Shown piece by piece: positions 45,481-58,241 of a stretch of DNA of 64,000 bases. The DNA comes from Suillus spraguei (Eukaryota; Basidiomycota; Agaricomycetes; Boletales; Suillaceae), in NCBI GenBank assembly GCA_016800925.1, contig JABCPU010000018.1:186001-250000 (forward strand). The letters run 5' to 3'. Position numbers and translations under genes: made by a program. How positions within the stretch are numbered: the stretch's first letter is position 1; each line of letters opens with the position of its first letter. The notes under the pieces were generated by a model. That model had not been told where the DNA came from, made no database searches, and worked only from the letters and a program-made list of their open reading frames with translations.

Positions 45481-48400
45481 ATGGCAGCACGAACGGAACC
45501 ACTTTCAATAGAGTCCTTGCTACAGAGACAGAAGGAGGAGCGTGAGGCTGCTGCAAAGGTGACTCTGGTCATGTTACGAGCAAGAAATGCTGATTAAGTT
45601 CATGTACAGCCTAAATTCCTCTCAAAAGAAGAGCGTGCAAAGATAGCTATTGCAAAGCGTGCTGCAGAGCTCAGGGAACAACGGGAACGCGATGAGAAGT
45701 CACGAACCGACCGTGAAGCTCTAGAACGTGAAGCTGAGGAAGTGAGGCAGCGGGAACAAGAAAGGGAGCGTGCTGCTAGGTACAGTGGTGCTCCTGGTCG
45801 ACGTATGATTTCCTCTCATTTCGAGCAACCCGTATTGATTATGTGCTAACAGATGATGATAGAGAGACAAGATATGGACATCCCGAAAAGGATACCCGAC
45901 ATGGGCACGGACATGGACACGGGCGGAGAGGTCGAGGAGGTGGACCACCTCCGGACGACCGTCGTGCGCAGCCCCCACCGCCGAAACATATACCAAATGC
46001 TCCAACAGGTCCAAGGGCCGACCGTCTAAAAAACTCAAACACGCCTTCTGGACCTGTCTCCTCCAGCGCATCCCCTGCACCCATTAGCAATGCTAATAGC
46101 ACCAGTCATGCGAATGGGAACGACCCTCTTTCGGAGCCCAGTACATCCTATGTACCTCCCATGACAGAGAGCGACCTCAGTGCTGTACGTGATCGCTATC
46201 TTGGTGTGAACACCAAGAAGCGCAAGATCCGCAAAATGAATGACCGGAAATTTGTCTTTGATTGGAATGTGGAGGAAGACACATTCTCGAGCGATTCTCC
46301 TGTTGCTGTTGGTTTGAATCGTCAGGGTGCGCAGGTGATGTTTGGTCGTGGCCACGTTGGTGGATTTGATGACGGTGGGGGCGAGAGGCTTGGTCGAGGG
46401 GCTGCAACTAATAACTTGGCTGACGCAATGGAAAGAAGGATGGCAGCGAAGAGTGGTCTTGATGAGAGGCATTGGTCGGAGAAGCCATTGGAAGAGATGA
46501 GGGAGCGTGACTGGCGGATATTTAGGGAGGACTTTAGCATTGCTGCTCGAGGTATGTCTGCTCATTCATGCGTACTGGTTGCAGACTCTGACGATGATCT
46601 TAAGGTGGTTCGATACCTCATCCCCTGCGTTCATGGACAGAATCACAGATCCCACAGAAGATATTGAGTGTAATCGACAAGATTGGTTACAAAGAGCCCT
46701 CTGCCATCCAGCGACAAGCAATTCCCATCGGACTGCAGAACCGCGATATCATAGGCATTGCAGAGACAGGTACACCGATGCTCTGTCTATCCTCTTCATG
46801 TACTAACGTCGTAACAGGTTCCGGAAAAACAGCAGCCTTCGTCATTCCTATGCTCACCTTCATCTCCAACATGCCACTTTTCACAGACGAGAACCGCCAC
46901 CTCGGTCCCTATGCGCTTATCCTCGCCCCTACGCGTGAGCTTGCCCAGCAAATCGAGGCTGAGGCACGCAAGTTTGCATCGCCGCTGGGCTTCACCTGTG
47001 TATCTATAGTCGGTGGTGTACGTCTTCCCACTCCTCCCAAGTCTCGGAGTCTGTACTGATTATCATGTATTTAGCGCGCAGTTGAAGAGCAACAATTCAA
47101 CCTCCGTGAAGGAGCTGAGATAATCATTGCTACGCCTGGACGTCTGAAAGATGTTCTAGAACGACATGTACTCGTTCTGTCTCAATGTCGTTATATCGTC
47201 ATGGACGAAGCAGACCGTATGGTGCATCTTGGTTTTGAAACGGACTTGTTGTTCATCCTTGACAAGCTCCCGAGCGAGACGATGGTAGGCGAGGATACTG
47301 GAGCAATGGATGTCGATGGTGAGGAAGTAAAGAAGGGTCGCACTCGGGTAACGACCCTGTTTAGTGCAACCATGCCGCCCGCAGTCGAACGGCTTGCGAG
47401 GAAATATCTCAAAAGACCTGCTACCATCACTATCGGTGAAGCTGGTCGTGCGGTCGATACTGTCGACCAGAGAGTCGAATTTGTCAATGGGGACGAAAAG
47501 AAGAAGTTTGTTTGTTTTGCGATATCTTCGCGTCACCATACTAATCAGCGTTCATAGGCAATTAATGCTGGAGATCCTCAACAGTGGCCAGTATCCATCA
47601 CCGATCATTGTTTTCGTCAACCAGAAGAAGACGGCAGACATGGTTGCAAAGGATCTTTCGCGTGCTGGGGTATGTTACTCCCATTTTCAAAAGTTGGTCG
47701 ATGACCTTACTTTGATTTAGTGGTCTGCGGCAACGTTACACTCTGGAAAAACACAAGAGCAGCGCGAGGCTTCGCTACAGTCATTACGTTCCGGCGACTC
47801 CGACATTCTCGTTGCTACGGATCTTGCTGGACGTGGTATTGATGTCCAGGATGTCAGTCTTGTCATCAACTACCAGATGGCAGGTACCATTGAGGCATAC
47901 GTGCATCGTATCGGTAGGGCATCTCCCTTATCTAGGTTTTTGAGTGACTAATGACGGTATTGGTGCAGGTCGTACGGGTCGTGCGGGCAAACAGGGTACG
48001 GCGATCACCTTCTTGACAAATGATGACGATGAAGTCATGTGCGTATCTATCCCTTTTTTTTGTGGTGTTCTTGCTGGATCTTCCTTCGGGGAGTAGCGGC
48101 CAGACGCAGAATCTCTTTTACTTCTCTGAGCTCGGAACACGGCTGATTATTTATTTCTGTAGGTACGATCTCAAACAAGGTATGGCCTTTTTTTCTATTC
48201 TCATACGCTTTTGGTTTTGGTTCTGCTGCCACGAACGCTGCCTGGCTCTATCGTTATCAAACGTATGGCTGGCTGTCTCCGCAATGTTCCTTTTTGTTTC
48301 TTCTCGGTGATTTCTCTTTTTACCGAGTGCTATCATGTTTATCGATGTCCCTACTTGGTCGATGATCGGGGAGTGGAAGGTTAGTGCTGGCCCCCGACAC

Positions 48401-48843
48401 CTGCGGGTATCCGGGATGCCGTCTTGTCCCACCGCTTGCCCAACGCCATTGATTGCGGTCGCTCTCCCTTCGGATACTCTTCTCAGGCGCTAGTTTCCGC
48501 AGTTTCCGTATTGATTTGCACTTTAGTTGTCTCTGTGGCATTCTTTTGTGCGATTTTGATCCTTTTATCTTGTGTCATGTGTCAGGTGGCGTTATGCGTG
48601 TGTAGCTTCTTAAAATCGGGACTTTTTCTGCTGTCTTGCTCGGTCAACGCTAGTTTCTAGTGTTGTTTATATTTGCATTATTATTTCCACTTGGAACGTT
48701 TATGTTTACTAACTATTTCTCACACAGAAATATCCAAGAGCCCTGTTTCGAAAGTTTCGCCAGAACTCGCCAAGCACGAATCGGCGCAGCACAAGGTTTC
48801 GCGAGAGATGAAGAGGAAGCGAGATGCTGATGATATTGGTTAA
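45481..48843 (+). CDS. PRP28: DEAD-box pre-mRNA splicing helicase PRP28 (DDX23)
   Basis: PRP28 helps exchange U1 for U6 at the 5' splice site. Eleven exons (45481-45558, 45610-45802, 45853-46551, 46605-46769, 46818-47017, 47075-47505, 47558-47669, 47721-47913, 47969-48038, 48163-48179, 48728-48843) give 757 aa, all in frame. The N-terminus has charged coiled-coil stretches and the PRP28 signature [14 protein letters not shown]. Helicase motifs in order: Q motif ([14 protein letters not shown]), I (AETGSGKTA), Ia (PTRELAQQ), Ib (TPGR), II (VMDEADRM), III (FSAT), IV (IIVFVNQKK), V (DLAGRGIDV) and VI (HRIGRTGRAG). The C-terminus is basic ([11 protein letters not shown]). The last intron is 548 nt, ten times the others, and the exon before it is only 17 nt. 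Confidence 0.95.
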
Positions 48844-49621
48844 GACTATGACTAATACAGAGACGAAGCAACTAGTATATGGTTGGATCTAACTATATGT
48901 ATAAGTGCGGTGTCACCTTGTGCTATGTTAGTCGAACACGCATGGTGTATGGCGGTACATACGCCCATGAGCATTTTTCGGGAAAATGGTTGCCCGTACC
49001 TGTTGCCACGGAGGGAGTAGTAATCTAGTGGATAACGCCGAAAGACCGATGCGATGACGCAGTTGCCAAGAGTGAGTAGATATCAGCCTTAACGTTAACC
49101 CATGGTTATTGGGTGGCTATTAACCTCAGTGTTCATCACAGGAGGTCGATCGTGTTTGCTGACCGAGCGGGAAGGATGAGGAGGAGGAGGAGGAGGAGGA
49201 GGGAGCGGACTCGTGTTCCGCGTGGCGTTCGGTCATGAATCGAGTATGCCGAGTTAGTATGTATTAACTAACCAGTAGGAGCCGCACTAGTAACGCTCAA
49301 TCGTGGCTGTCTACCTCGCCGAGGCTTCGATCTTCCTCGAACCGGATCAGACTGTACTCTTGTGTATCTTGGCGTAGCCTCTAGAAGCGTAAGCCTGAGA
49401 GCCAAGAGGTATAGTAGAATGTCATACGTAATATTTGATTTGTAAGCACTCAACGCCGAGTGGATGCCGGTCCGAGATCGGTGGCCTGGGGGTTTTCCGA
49501 CGTGATATAGCTTTAGTCTTCAACTTCTCAATCACTTACTACAACTCTTCAACTATCATCACCATCGTCGTCGTCATCATCATTGTCGCCGCCGCCGCTG
49601 CCGCCCTCGTCGCCGCTCACG
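48844..49621. other. Intergenic region between PRP28 and the kinase gene
   Basis: No coding frame is convincing. A GAG microsatellite lies at about 49178-49203 and a CGTCGTC/CCGCCG-rich stretch just before the kinase ATG (49565-49620). The second is probably 5' UTR. Confidence 0.5.
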
Positions 49622-52490
49622 ATGCTCTCAGCAATTCCAATGCAGCAACTATCTATTCCCAGTCATGACCCTTCTCCACCTAATAGTCCAGATTCTGACA
49701 ACCACGACAACGACCATCAACTTGATCCTCCATCTCTCCTTACTGTCCCAGAGATCAATCACAAAGGTCGTCTCCCAACAAAGGTCAGTTCAAATCGCAC
49801 TGCTTAACTCCACTAACTCCCTTCGCCTCGCTCTCAGTCTTCCGAACGTGCAACCGTAACAGAATCACGCTTCCGCTTTCCCCGAAAGTCATCTTCAACC
49901 GCTCTTAAGCATCAGGTTTCACCCACCCCTCCACCCGCCAAACAAGGCGCCCTTCATGATCTCAAGCGATTTCTCAACCACCATATACCTCATCCTCATA
50001 ATCCCTCCACGTCTTCCAGCGCTTCCCCATCCTCTAACGCCTCATCATCCCATACCCCTCCAGAACCACAAATTCAGCCCGCAGATCAACGAAGGGGTAA
50101 TGATTTCGACACAAATACCATAATACACGCAGTTCCTATAATAGCCAACAATAAATCCTCTCCCTTCAGCTTCATCCGCAAGGCCCGCAACCGTGACAAG
50201 GACAAATCTTCTCAAAAACAATCTCCTCCATCCACATCTCTATCATCTAAACGTCCATCCCCAAGTCCTCCGGGAACTCCAGTTATCTCTCTCTCCGAAG
50301 CCACTCACGCCCATCTATCAAAGAAGTATGGCAAATGGGGCCGTGTACTCGGTACCGGTGCAGGTGGCACTGTTCGCCTTATTCGTGCCCGAAATAAAGC
50401 AGGAGGCGCCGTCTATGCTGTTAAGCAGTTTCGCCCAAGACGTCCTGGCGAATCCGAGCGTGAGTATGAGAACAAAGTTAGAGCTGAATTCTGCGTTGGC
50501 GCTTGTTTAAAGCATGTCAATGTCATCGAAACAGTCGATATCGTCTGTGATCACGGCCATTACTATGAGGTTAGATCATCAATCATTTACAACAACTTCC
50601 CCCCCCTCACCCCCAACAGGTCATGGAGTATGCTCCCCACGACCTCTTCAGCGTTGTCATGTCTGGTCGCATGCTGCGTCCAGAAATATTTTGTGTCTTT
50701 CGTCAGATCTGCAATGGTGTCGCATACCTTCACTCTCTAGGTCTAGCACATAGAGATCTAAAGCTCGATAACTGCGTCATGACACAGGGCAATGTCGTTA
50801 AACTCATCGATTTCGGAACCGCCGTCGTCTTTGCTTATCCTGGCACCGGAACTTCCAACGGCTCGCTGCCGGCTCCAGCCACCGGATATGTCAGCGGCAC
50901 CCCCAATCCCCCCTGCCTTCCGCAACCCCCACATCCCAATGACCCACCATCCGGTCCGCACTCCCATGCAAGATTGATACCTGCCACAGGTATAGTTGGT
51001 AGTGATCCGTACCTCGCGCCTGAAGTCCTGGGAGGCGGCTCTTATGATCCTCGAAAATCCGATGTTTGGGGCGTGGGCGTTATTTTTGTGAGTAGGCGTT
51101 CCTGTTACTTGCTTTTATGTTTGGTATTTGGTTGAGGGCAAAATGCCTGTGGATGGATGACTTGCGGGCTTTTTCAAGTGCGTCATGTTCCCGACCACAC
51201 CCGGGGACAGTCGCTCGGGCATTGCCATGAGCCCTATCTAGGCCGCTCTATCCATCCGGATCGACAGTTGCGCCACATTAAAAAACTCTCTTGCAGAAGC
51301 TGACAAAGTTTCGATAGGTTTGCATGGTCCTCCGCCGCTTCCCATGGGCAGTCCCTGACCGCGAACGCGACAACTCATTTAAGGCATTTATCGAGGCCGA
51401 AGCTTCTTGCCCACTGCCGCGCCCTAAATCCAAACGTAAGCACAAGCGTTCACATGACGCAAAACCTGTGTCCTCAGACCCCATCGTCCCGCCAAGCCCT
51501 GCCTTAAGCGCCCTAGGGAGTCCTGACTCTATTCAAGACCCAGGGACTATGTCCCTGGATGTCCCAGGTGTCCATGCCAATGGTCTTGACGACAACAAGT
51601 CGGTGCTGTCGAGTGCGTCGGTGTACACCGCTACGGCGAGCACCCTCACGTTGTCCTCACCGGCTGGCAGTGACGCAGGAAGCGAGACCTCACCACGCCG
51701 GCGTGCGATTGAGCTGGGATTACCTACTCCTGGTGCGAGGACAACGACGCTGCCTGCGATATCCAGTTCGCAGGGTGCGGTCCTCCCTGAGGACGGGGAA
51801 GTGGATAAGAGCGTGTTGGTGTTTGCGCGCCCTGGAATTTCGACGGAGAGTTTACCTGCGCTAAGGGCAGACAACCAGGAGGAGATCAAGGATGCCATCA
51901 ATAGGAATAGGCAGGGAAAGACCCCTAAGGAACGCGATTTCGCCCGTGAGTCTCTGATGCTCAAGGCCCTAGGGACGAAGGTCAATGGTGTACCAGCCAA
52001 TGGTACACCGGTGTCGTCAATACCTGAGTCTCCTGTGACGGATACTGCTTCTTCGTCCGCACCTACTGCCCTATCATCATCACCAAAGCGCACAATAACA
52101 CCACCCGAAAAACGACCTCGTGCATCGTCGACAACGTCCCCAAACTCGATATTCCGCCTGCTACCGCGCGAAACGCGGCCTGCACTGCGCCGGATGCTGT
52201 GCGTGGACCCTAAGCTGCGCACGACGATGGGCGAGCTACTATGGGGTCGACGAGACACAGGTGGAATCATTGCGCTTGCGGAGGGCGATGAGTGTAGTTG
52301 CGAAGATGGAGAGCCCGAATCTGATACGGGAGAGCAGGACGATAATGAGGATGAAGTTGGTGCAGAGGATGATGAAGATGGGGACGAGTGGGTGCGGAGT
52401 ATTGAGACGTGCACGGAGAGCGGTGCGCCCAAACACGTGCATGCGAGGATCCAGAACGAGGAGAAGAGTTTCAAGAAGAGGTTTTTCTGA
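49622..52490 (+). CDS. HAL4: HAL4/SAT4-type serine/threonine protein kinase
   Basis: Kinases of this fungal family (Hal4/Sat4, Hal5) control potassium transporters and salt tolerance. Exons 49622-49783, 49838-50569, 50620-51087 and 51318-52490 give 844 aa. The first ~200 residues are proline/serine-rich. The kinase starts at [20 protein letters not shown] (Gly-rich loop); AVKQFRPRR holds the ATP Lys. HRDLKLDNC is the catalytic loop, LIDFGTA the DFG motif and [13 protein letters not shown] the APE motif. An insert of about 60 residues between DFG and APE is rich in Pro and Gly. The domain is then broken by a ~240-residue low-complexity insert and resumes with [18 protein letters not shown]. 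The C-terminus has an acidic run and the family ending with WVRSIETC and [11 protein letters not shown]4 rather than HAL5 is a guess from the tail. Confidence 0.88.
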
Positions 52491-53152
52491 GTTGGGAGGC
52501 GGGCATCACCCTCGAGCATGCTGGTTTGGCTGTGCAGCAGCTGTGTTTACCTCGGATCGACGTCGCCCTGATGTCATTCATGTGTTATGTTACCCTCATG
52601 GCACAATCATCATCCACCATCACCCTGATCATCCTCTGCCTTCACATCGATCATCATTCACCTTCGCCTTACTCGTTATGTATTATATCCGCAGCCTCAC
52701 AATCCTCATGTCTTGGTTCTAGTGGCACTCTTGCATCCATTTCACGCTCCAGAACCTTGCGTGCGCCACTATCATTCAATTTTATTTCGACTCGCTTACC
52801 ATGTAATATTTCATCTGATTCCCCTCGGTCACCCATTCACTTTGACCACCAACGCCTTCCCAACCATCCTCAAAGATCTTCCCATCCATCTCGATCTATA
52901 TGCACCTCATCTTCCCTCGCATGTATATACAACACAACACCTAGCACGCATACGCACGGTTCGGTACATACAGCGGACACTAAAAAGATCATTCACAACG
53001 TTCATTCCCATTCTATTTCGTCCCGTCGCTCCTTTTTATGGTGTCTCCCGCGGGCGACATGATACGACCCTACGCCTATCAAGTATATTATTCTTGTCCG
53101 TCTAGCCTAGTCCATTCGCTATCTTTTTTATCTGTTCGTTGTTTTCATTCTG
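52491..53152. other. Downstream region of the kinase gene
   Basis: Pyrimidine-rich sequence, probably 3' UTR and spacer. Two long frames overlap here in different registers (52409-53062 and 52713-53105) but have Ser/His/Pro-rich translations without motifs, so I do not call genes. Confidence 0.5.
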
Positions 53153-53935
53153 ATGCATTCTCGCCTCTTGATTGAATTTCATTTCATTTCCTCGTGTTTC
53201 TTAACCTTGTTGCTTTACGCCTACCAAAGTGTGCTGTACCTTTTGCTAGATAGAACGGAAGGGCAAAATTTTAATACAACGATTATTATGGATTACAAAG
53301 TGTGGGAAGATGTTTGTAGTACAGACGCGCCAAAATTCCCCCTGAATTATAATAAATTTGTTCTGAATTTGTGGTCGGGAGGAGTAATACCCTTGAACTT
53401 TATGGGACTTTGCAAGGAGGTCGAGAAGGTAAATCGGAACGGGAACGCCGAGGGTGTGGTAATGTCGCCGTGTATAGAAACTCGGGACTGGCCAGGGTCT
53501 GCGCCAGGGGAGGAGTTGGGCGCCCTTGTTATCTATCAGATGCTAGGTAATATTGTCCTAGACAACCATCTGGTGATCATCGTTCGTGCTGCGCATTCAC
53601 TAGGCGACCATGAGGTCCTGAGATGGGAAATGTACAGGATAATCACGAGCGGCACGGTTGGAATTGACCTCGAGGGCCTTGTGGTGATAAATAGAAGAAA
53701 TAAGCAAATATATCTCGGTGATGATGAGCACCGTCGGGTACACTGCAACCTGACGTTGCCGTCGTATTTTGAGCAGAAATCGCACCCATCTATGTATTTT
53801 TCCGTTCGCTCTCTTGTCGGCAGCAGTCGCGGCATGGTTTGCGATAAGCTATTTTGTTCCGTGATCCTGCCGATTAGACGTATGAAAGTTGTCAGCACAA
53901 TCGTGGAGGATCACACGACCAAGGTCGTGCTCTGA
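53153..53935 (+). CDS. Hypothetical single-exon protein
   Basis: An open frame of 260 aa starts at ATG 53153; an internal ATG at 53288 (MDYKVWEDVCS) would give 216 aa. With the longer start the N-terminus is hydrophobic (FLTLLLYAYQSVLYLLL), a possible membrane segment or signal anchor. The rest is mixed alpha/beta in appearance with GALVIYQMLGNIVLDNHLVI and IDLEGLVVINRRNK; no known motif is visible. The base composition and codon use look normal for coding DNA. Both neighbours are more than 600 bp away. I do not recognise the protein. Confidence 0.45.
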   Translation: MHSRLLIEFHFISSCFLTLLLYAYQSVLYLLLDRTEGQNFNTTIIMDYKVWEDVCSTDAPKFPLNYNKFVLNLWSGGVIPLNFMGLCKEVEKVNRNGNAEGVVMSPCIETRDWPGSAPGEELGALVIYQMLGNIVLDNHLVIIVRAAHSLGDHEVLRWEMYRIITSGTVGIDLEGLVVINRRNKQIYLGDDEHRRVHCNLTLPSYFEQKSHPSMYFSVRSLVGSSRGMVCDKLFCSVILPIRRMKVVSTIVEDHTTKVVL

Positions 53936-55166
53936 CGGGGTGCAACCTGAACTCGACACTGATCAGGTGGTTACGAAGATATGTCAGATCCGACAGCTAC
54001 CTTCAGGTTCCTTCAGTTGGCGATGGGCTCGTGCTGAAGGGTCGAACAATATCCCGGCGGAAATGGAAAGCATCACGAAAACGCATGCTGATGCTCGCGA
54101 TGCATATGGTACAACCATCAAATAATCACGAACGTTTCAGCGGAAAATAATAATAATAAAGAGGTCACGACGTGTAGGGATTGGAAATTAGGCGCACCGC
54201 CGTCAAAAAGCGCATGCTGTTGAACGTTGATGGATTGAATGAACTCAAAGTGGCCGCCACCTGCCAATAATTAGGCCCAATAAATAAACGCCGCTGAGGG
54301 TCTACTAGGAGCATGAGCCAAAGATAATCAGGGCAAGTTTGCAGATGAAGCCATAATTAAGTTCTTTCGAATCCTGAGTCTCTACAGGGGGCGCAAACTC
54401 AACTTGTAGGAGTTGTGCAAGGTTAAGTAGAGAACGCGCAATCCGATTTTTGGAGACAGCGGCGATAAGCGCCTCCATTATCGATCAAATCGAATGAGCT
54501 TCGATACCACGCCTGTTTACAGCGAAGATTCAGGTTTGGTAACAGCAGAAAAGCAGAGAACGACAAAGCTGGTGTAGATGACCCAAGGAATCTGATTGGT
54601 GCGATTCCACGTGAGTTTTGGATAAATTTTTGGGGTTGGAATGCCAGAGATCCGTGGAAGCTGCGTTGAAATTCTTATTCGCTGTATCATTCAGGACTCT
54701 CTATATTCCGAAATATCCTTAGGGCAGCAACTTGCAATTGGTACCGGGAAGTTCGGCGACGGTCGTAGATCTGCCCGGATGAGAATTGACAAATGCTCAG
54801 CTGTCCCTGATGACGTTGTGTAGGACTGAACTTGTGAGTGGGAAGATAGAGTTCAGAGATTGGTAGATTGGATCGGCTTCAGATACGACATACATTAAAC
54901 TGCGAATAAGGTCCGAGGCCACTTCATACCTAGATGCCATTACTGACTCTGGATCACTCCAACATCTTGCACTAAGACATGAGGCTCAGGGGATGTTATG
55001 TTAGTTAGCCATAGTAAGAAGCAAGGAGAAGATGCTAAGGTTGTGATCATTGGAACGTCAACCACTCTGCAATAGTTCACGAGTAAAGAAAATGTTCACA
55101 TCTCGAACCTAGTGTACAACCGAAATTAACGAGTTGCTTAAACCAACAGTAAGATCCCTGCCTACC
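53936..55166. other. Intergenic region without recognised gene
   Basis: Only short frames (below 80 codons) occur and none shows a motif. No repeat shared with the transposon block was noticed. Part of it must be the 3' UTR of YOS9 on the minus strand. Confidence 0.5.
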
Positions 55167-56890
55167 TCAGAGCTCGTCTTTCCTTTCACGAATCTTTTCT
55201 AATTCTTCCCCTTGACCATCCCTGACCTCGTCATCTTCTTGTTCCTTCTCGTCCTTCAGTTCATGCAACTGGTAACCGGCCTTTTGAAAGATTTCTGCTA
55301 TATGAGCATCCATATACCTTTCCTGTTCAGGTCCTGCGGGGTCATCAAACGGAATCTCTTCCAGGATCTCGATTACAACCTCGCCGTTTTGACCGCGCGC
55401 AAACACGACCTTGGGGTTTTCGCCTGACAAGGATTGAAGCTCCGGACTGTTCATCAATGCTTCTAGCGTGCGTTTCAATATCCCATCCAATGGGTCTTCG
55501 CTTTGACCAGCGCCGGGACCCAGGGAACTCTTGGCTGCGGGGGACGGTATGGGAAAACGCGTTTCACGGTTCAAATACGATGGTTGGTCGGAATCTTGTG
55601 ATATTCGCTGGTCATCAGCTTTTCGCTGTTCGAGATGGGTCGTATGGGAAGTAGGGTCTAGCGAAGGATTGATGATTTGCCGACAGCGAATTAAAGTCTG
55701 CTCTGGCAATTCCATGCGCGATTTGAATCCAGGTTCTCCACATAGACGTGGAGTTTGTACGATCAGCACATAGGAACAAGTCTTTGCTTCTCGTACAAGA
55801 AGGATAGAATCTGCCATCGTCATCGAACAATGGAACTGTACCAATAATTTGAGTGCGATGCGGGAAAAAAAAAGAAATAATATTACCTGAACTTCAACTT
55901 CGCGAGATTTTCCCGTCTTATCGCAGAATGTACCATCACCCCATCGTTGCACAAGATAACGAGAGCCCGGACCATGAGCAACTTCAAGGTTCCCGACCTG
56001 AGCGTGCCGATCCGTGACCGCCACGTCCGCTCCTGGATCTTGCGAGGAGGGGGCGCGTCCTAGAGTAAACGCTTCCCACTAACCAATCACTATAAAAAAT
56101 ATTAATCAGATAATATGGCACACACTTCTGGGTCCTCAGTGGGTTCGTTTGCTCCTGTATACGTGTGAGTGAATCATACACCGCCAAATGGGAAGGACCG
56201 TACCTGGTGAGCGAGGTTGCGTGTGAGTGAGTTCCTTGAACTGTCTGATTTCTTGATTGTGGCAGTATGAATAAGTGAACCACGTTTCCCGGTGCTATAA
56301 GATTTGAGCGATATTTCAAAGCCATAATAAGCTAAATATCGCACATAAAGACATTTTCCGGATAAAGGTTCCAACAGTGACCAACCGTTGCGCAGGACTG
56401 CATCTTGGTCAATATTCTCCTGCACTTGTATTGGAGGATCACGGGCTGGGGGAATCAGACAAATAAACTCGTTGTCTAGTCCCATTTTCATATGATTTAA
56501 CATATGTCCAGAATTATCGGGTATTGGAGACTGTGCTAGATCCGAAAATGACTGTGAATAAATCGAGTACAATTGAACACGAGGGGACATACAGATTTGC
56601 GAAGCGTCATTTGACATTTCCAGCTCAGGACTACCTATTTCCTTGTATATCGCATTGGAAAACCACGCAGACTCATCCCACCGGTCATCTAAAAATTCTG
56701 TTTCACCGCCCCGTAGTCCCTCGTTAAGCCAGCGTTGGGCTGTTTCATTCTGGACTGGAAGATTATTCAGAAACGTTACACGATGCTTTGGGAAGGCATA
56801 GAGATCTTCTGGACCAGAATAAAGTAGCCTCGCCTGGACTGAAAAGAGACCATAAAACAGAGAGAAAGCGATAGCTCGAGGAGGTTGCAT
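55167..56890 (-). CDS. YOS9: ER lectin YOS9 / OS-9 (ER-associated degradation)
   Basis: YOS9 binds trimmed mannose glycans on misfolded glycoproteins in the ER lumen and passes them to the HRD1 ligase. Five exons (56890-56345, 56294-56204, 56154-56126, 56078-55887, 55835-55167) give 508 aa, phases agreeing at each junction. A signal peptide (MQPPRAIAFSLFYGLFSVQA) leads into the family N-terminus YSGPEDLYAFPKHRVTFLN. The MRH domain begins LLEPLSGKCLY (about residue 172), continues TWFTYSYCHNQEIRQFKEL, then YLVQRWGDGTFCDKTGKSR and CSMTMADSILLVREAKTCSY, and ends TPRLCGEPGFKS, with the paired Cys and the mannose-contacting R and E visible. The acidic C-terminus ends in KDEL, an ER retention signal. 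Confidence 0.93.
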
Positions 56891-57719
56891 GCTAATCGTG
56901 ACGCTATAGAACTTGACTCTGCCACCACATACTTACCAAGTACCGTGAGAAATGTCTAATTATATCGGCGACCGAAGTGACTCCGCGGCCCGTCCATTCA
57001 TGCTGGGAATCACTGCTTCAGAAAAAAATGCTAGAATATTGTCTGTACTCGTCGATATTTCTTTTTTTTCTCCGTTCTGATGCCATGGATTCGACCCCTG
57101 AGTGGCGTTTTAAACCGCGAATCGCCGATCGGCGGCCTGAATGACTATATTCCGTCAAAAGTATTCTGCATCCTTAAAACTAGAAGATGCTCTAGCTATA
57201 CGGAGGCAAATATCCGATCGACGTATGTTTTATATATGTATGTCAATATTCCTAACATAAAAGCATTTGTATATATTCAACATGATAATATTCACGATAA
57301 ATCAATATTAATTTGTTGGAATAAACCACGTTGTGTCAACAACGATCAACAGCGGCATGAGCGACAACCGCATCGCTGTCAGGCGGTGGCAATCTCCCTG
57401 AGAGTGTCTTCATTCCTCTCTGTAATAATGAATTTTCTCTAATCCTCAGTCGTCCATTTACGTACGTATATGTCCCCGAATATCAGGGGCAAATGCACAG
57501 AAGATGCTGATCGATATAATAAATATAACCCACTTTTGGTCCAGATTCCACGCGAGGGAAACAATACATGCTCACTATATTCGGTAGGGGAATATTCGAT
57601 AAAACAAGGGCACACACCCTTTCCCCGTCTTTCCTTCTTTCACCTCGACGCGGACGTTCTTTCCTGCACACTAGTCGCTCTCTGCTCTGATCTATACACC
57701 CGGTGTCGAGACGTCCAAG
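56891..57719. other. Intergenic region between YOS9 and the AT-hook gene
   Basis: A divergent promoter region, partly AT-rich (57160-57310). No coding frame with a motif was found. Confidence 0.5.
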
Positions 57720-58241
57720 ATGTCTGCCTCACCCCAGCAAGAGGAAGTGCACGATAAATCTCAGGAGGATTTCGAAGAGGAACAGCAAGTCGAAGAGACT
57801 GAGGGTGAGTTATCCGTTACTTTATCGTTGTCAGTTGGAAGCACCGTCGAATGCGTTTCATTCCTGCCGTGTACAGGCGCGGCAGACGCTAGCGATGCTC
57901 CTCCTACCAAAAGGGGACGTGGTCGCCCTAAGGGAAGCAAGAACAAGAAGTCAGGGGGAACGTCTGCCACTTCAGCAACGGCAGAGGCTGGTGCTAAGAG
58001 GAAACGCGGTAGACCTCCGAAGGTGTCTATCTTGTTCTTACCTTTTCTCCATGCGCTTACACGGTACTAGGAGAAGAAGGAAGAAGTTACTGATGGTGAA
58101 CCGCCTACCAAACGCAGACGCGGCCGTCCGCCCAAGGCAAAATCAGAGGCAGTGCCCGAGACAGTCTCAGATCCTGCACCTGATGCTGCTGGAGAATCAG
58201 GTACAAAGAAAAAGCGAGGTCGGCCACCGAAAAAGACCTGA
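57720..58241 (+). CDS. Small nuclear protein with four AT-hooks
   Basis: Exons 57720-57804, 57877-58022 and 58071-58241 give 133 aa. An acidic N-terminus (SQEDFEEEQQVEETE) is followed by four AT-hooks: KRGRGRPKGSKNKK, KRKRGRPPK, KRRRGRPPK and KKKRGRPPKK, the last at the C-terminus. AT-hooks bind the minor groove of AT-rich DNA, so the protein resembles HMGA-type architectural factors. The second intron falls directly after the second GRPPK. Spacing between the hooks is about 30-40 residues and filled with Ala/Ser/Glu-rich linkers. The name of a yeast counterpart is not obvious. Confidence 0.88.

Noticed and set aside
46035..46565. A 176-codon minus-strand frame
   Set aside because: It lies opposite PRP28 exon 3 and has no motif.
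48990..49080. tRNA-like sequence (TAGTGGATAACGCC)
   Set aside because: It resembles an A box, but no B box (GGTTCGAAYCC) or acceptor-stem pairing was found.
51533..52519. A 328-codon open frame on the minus strand
   Set aside because: It lies exactly opposite the last exon of the HAL4-type kinase, is Ser/Ala-rich and has no motif; it mirrors the codon bias of the real gene.
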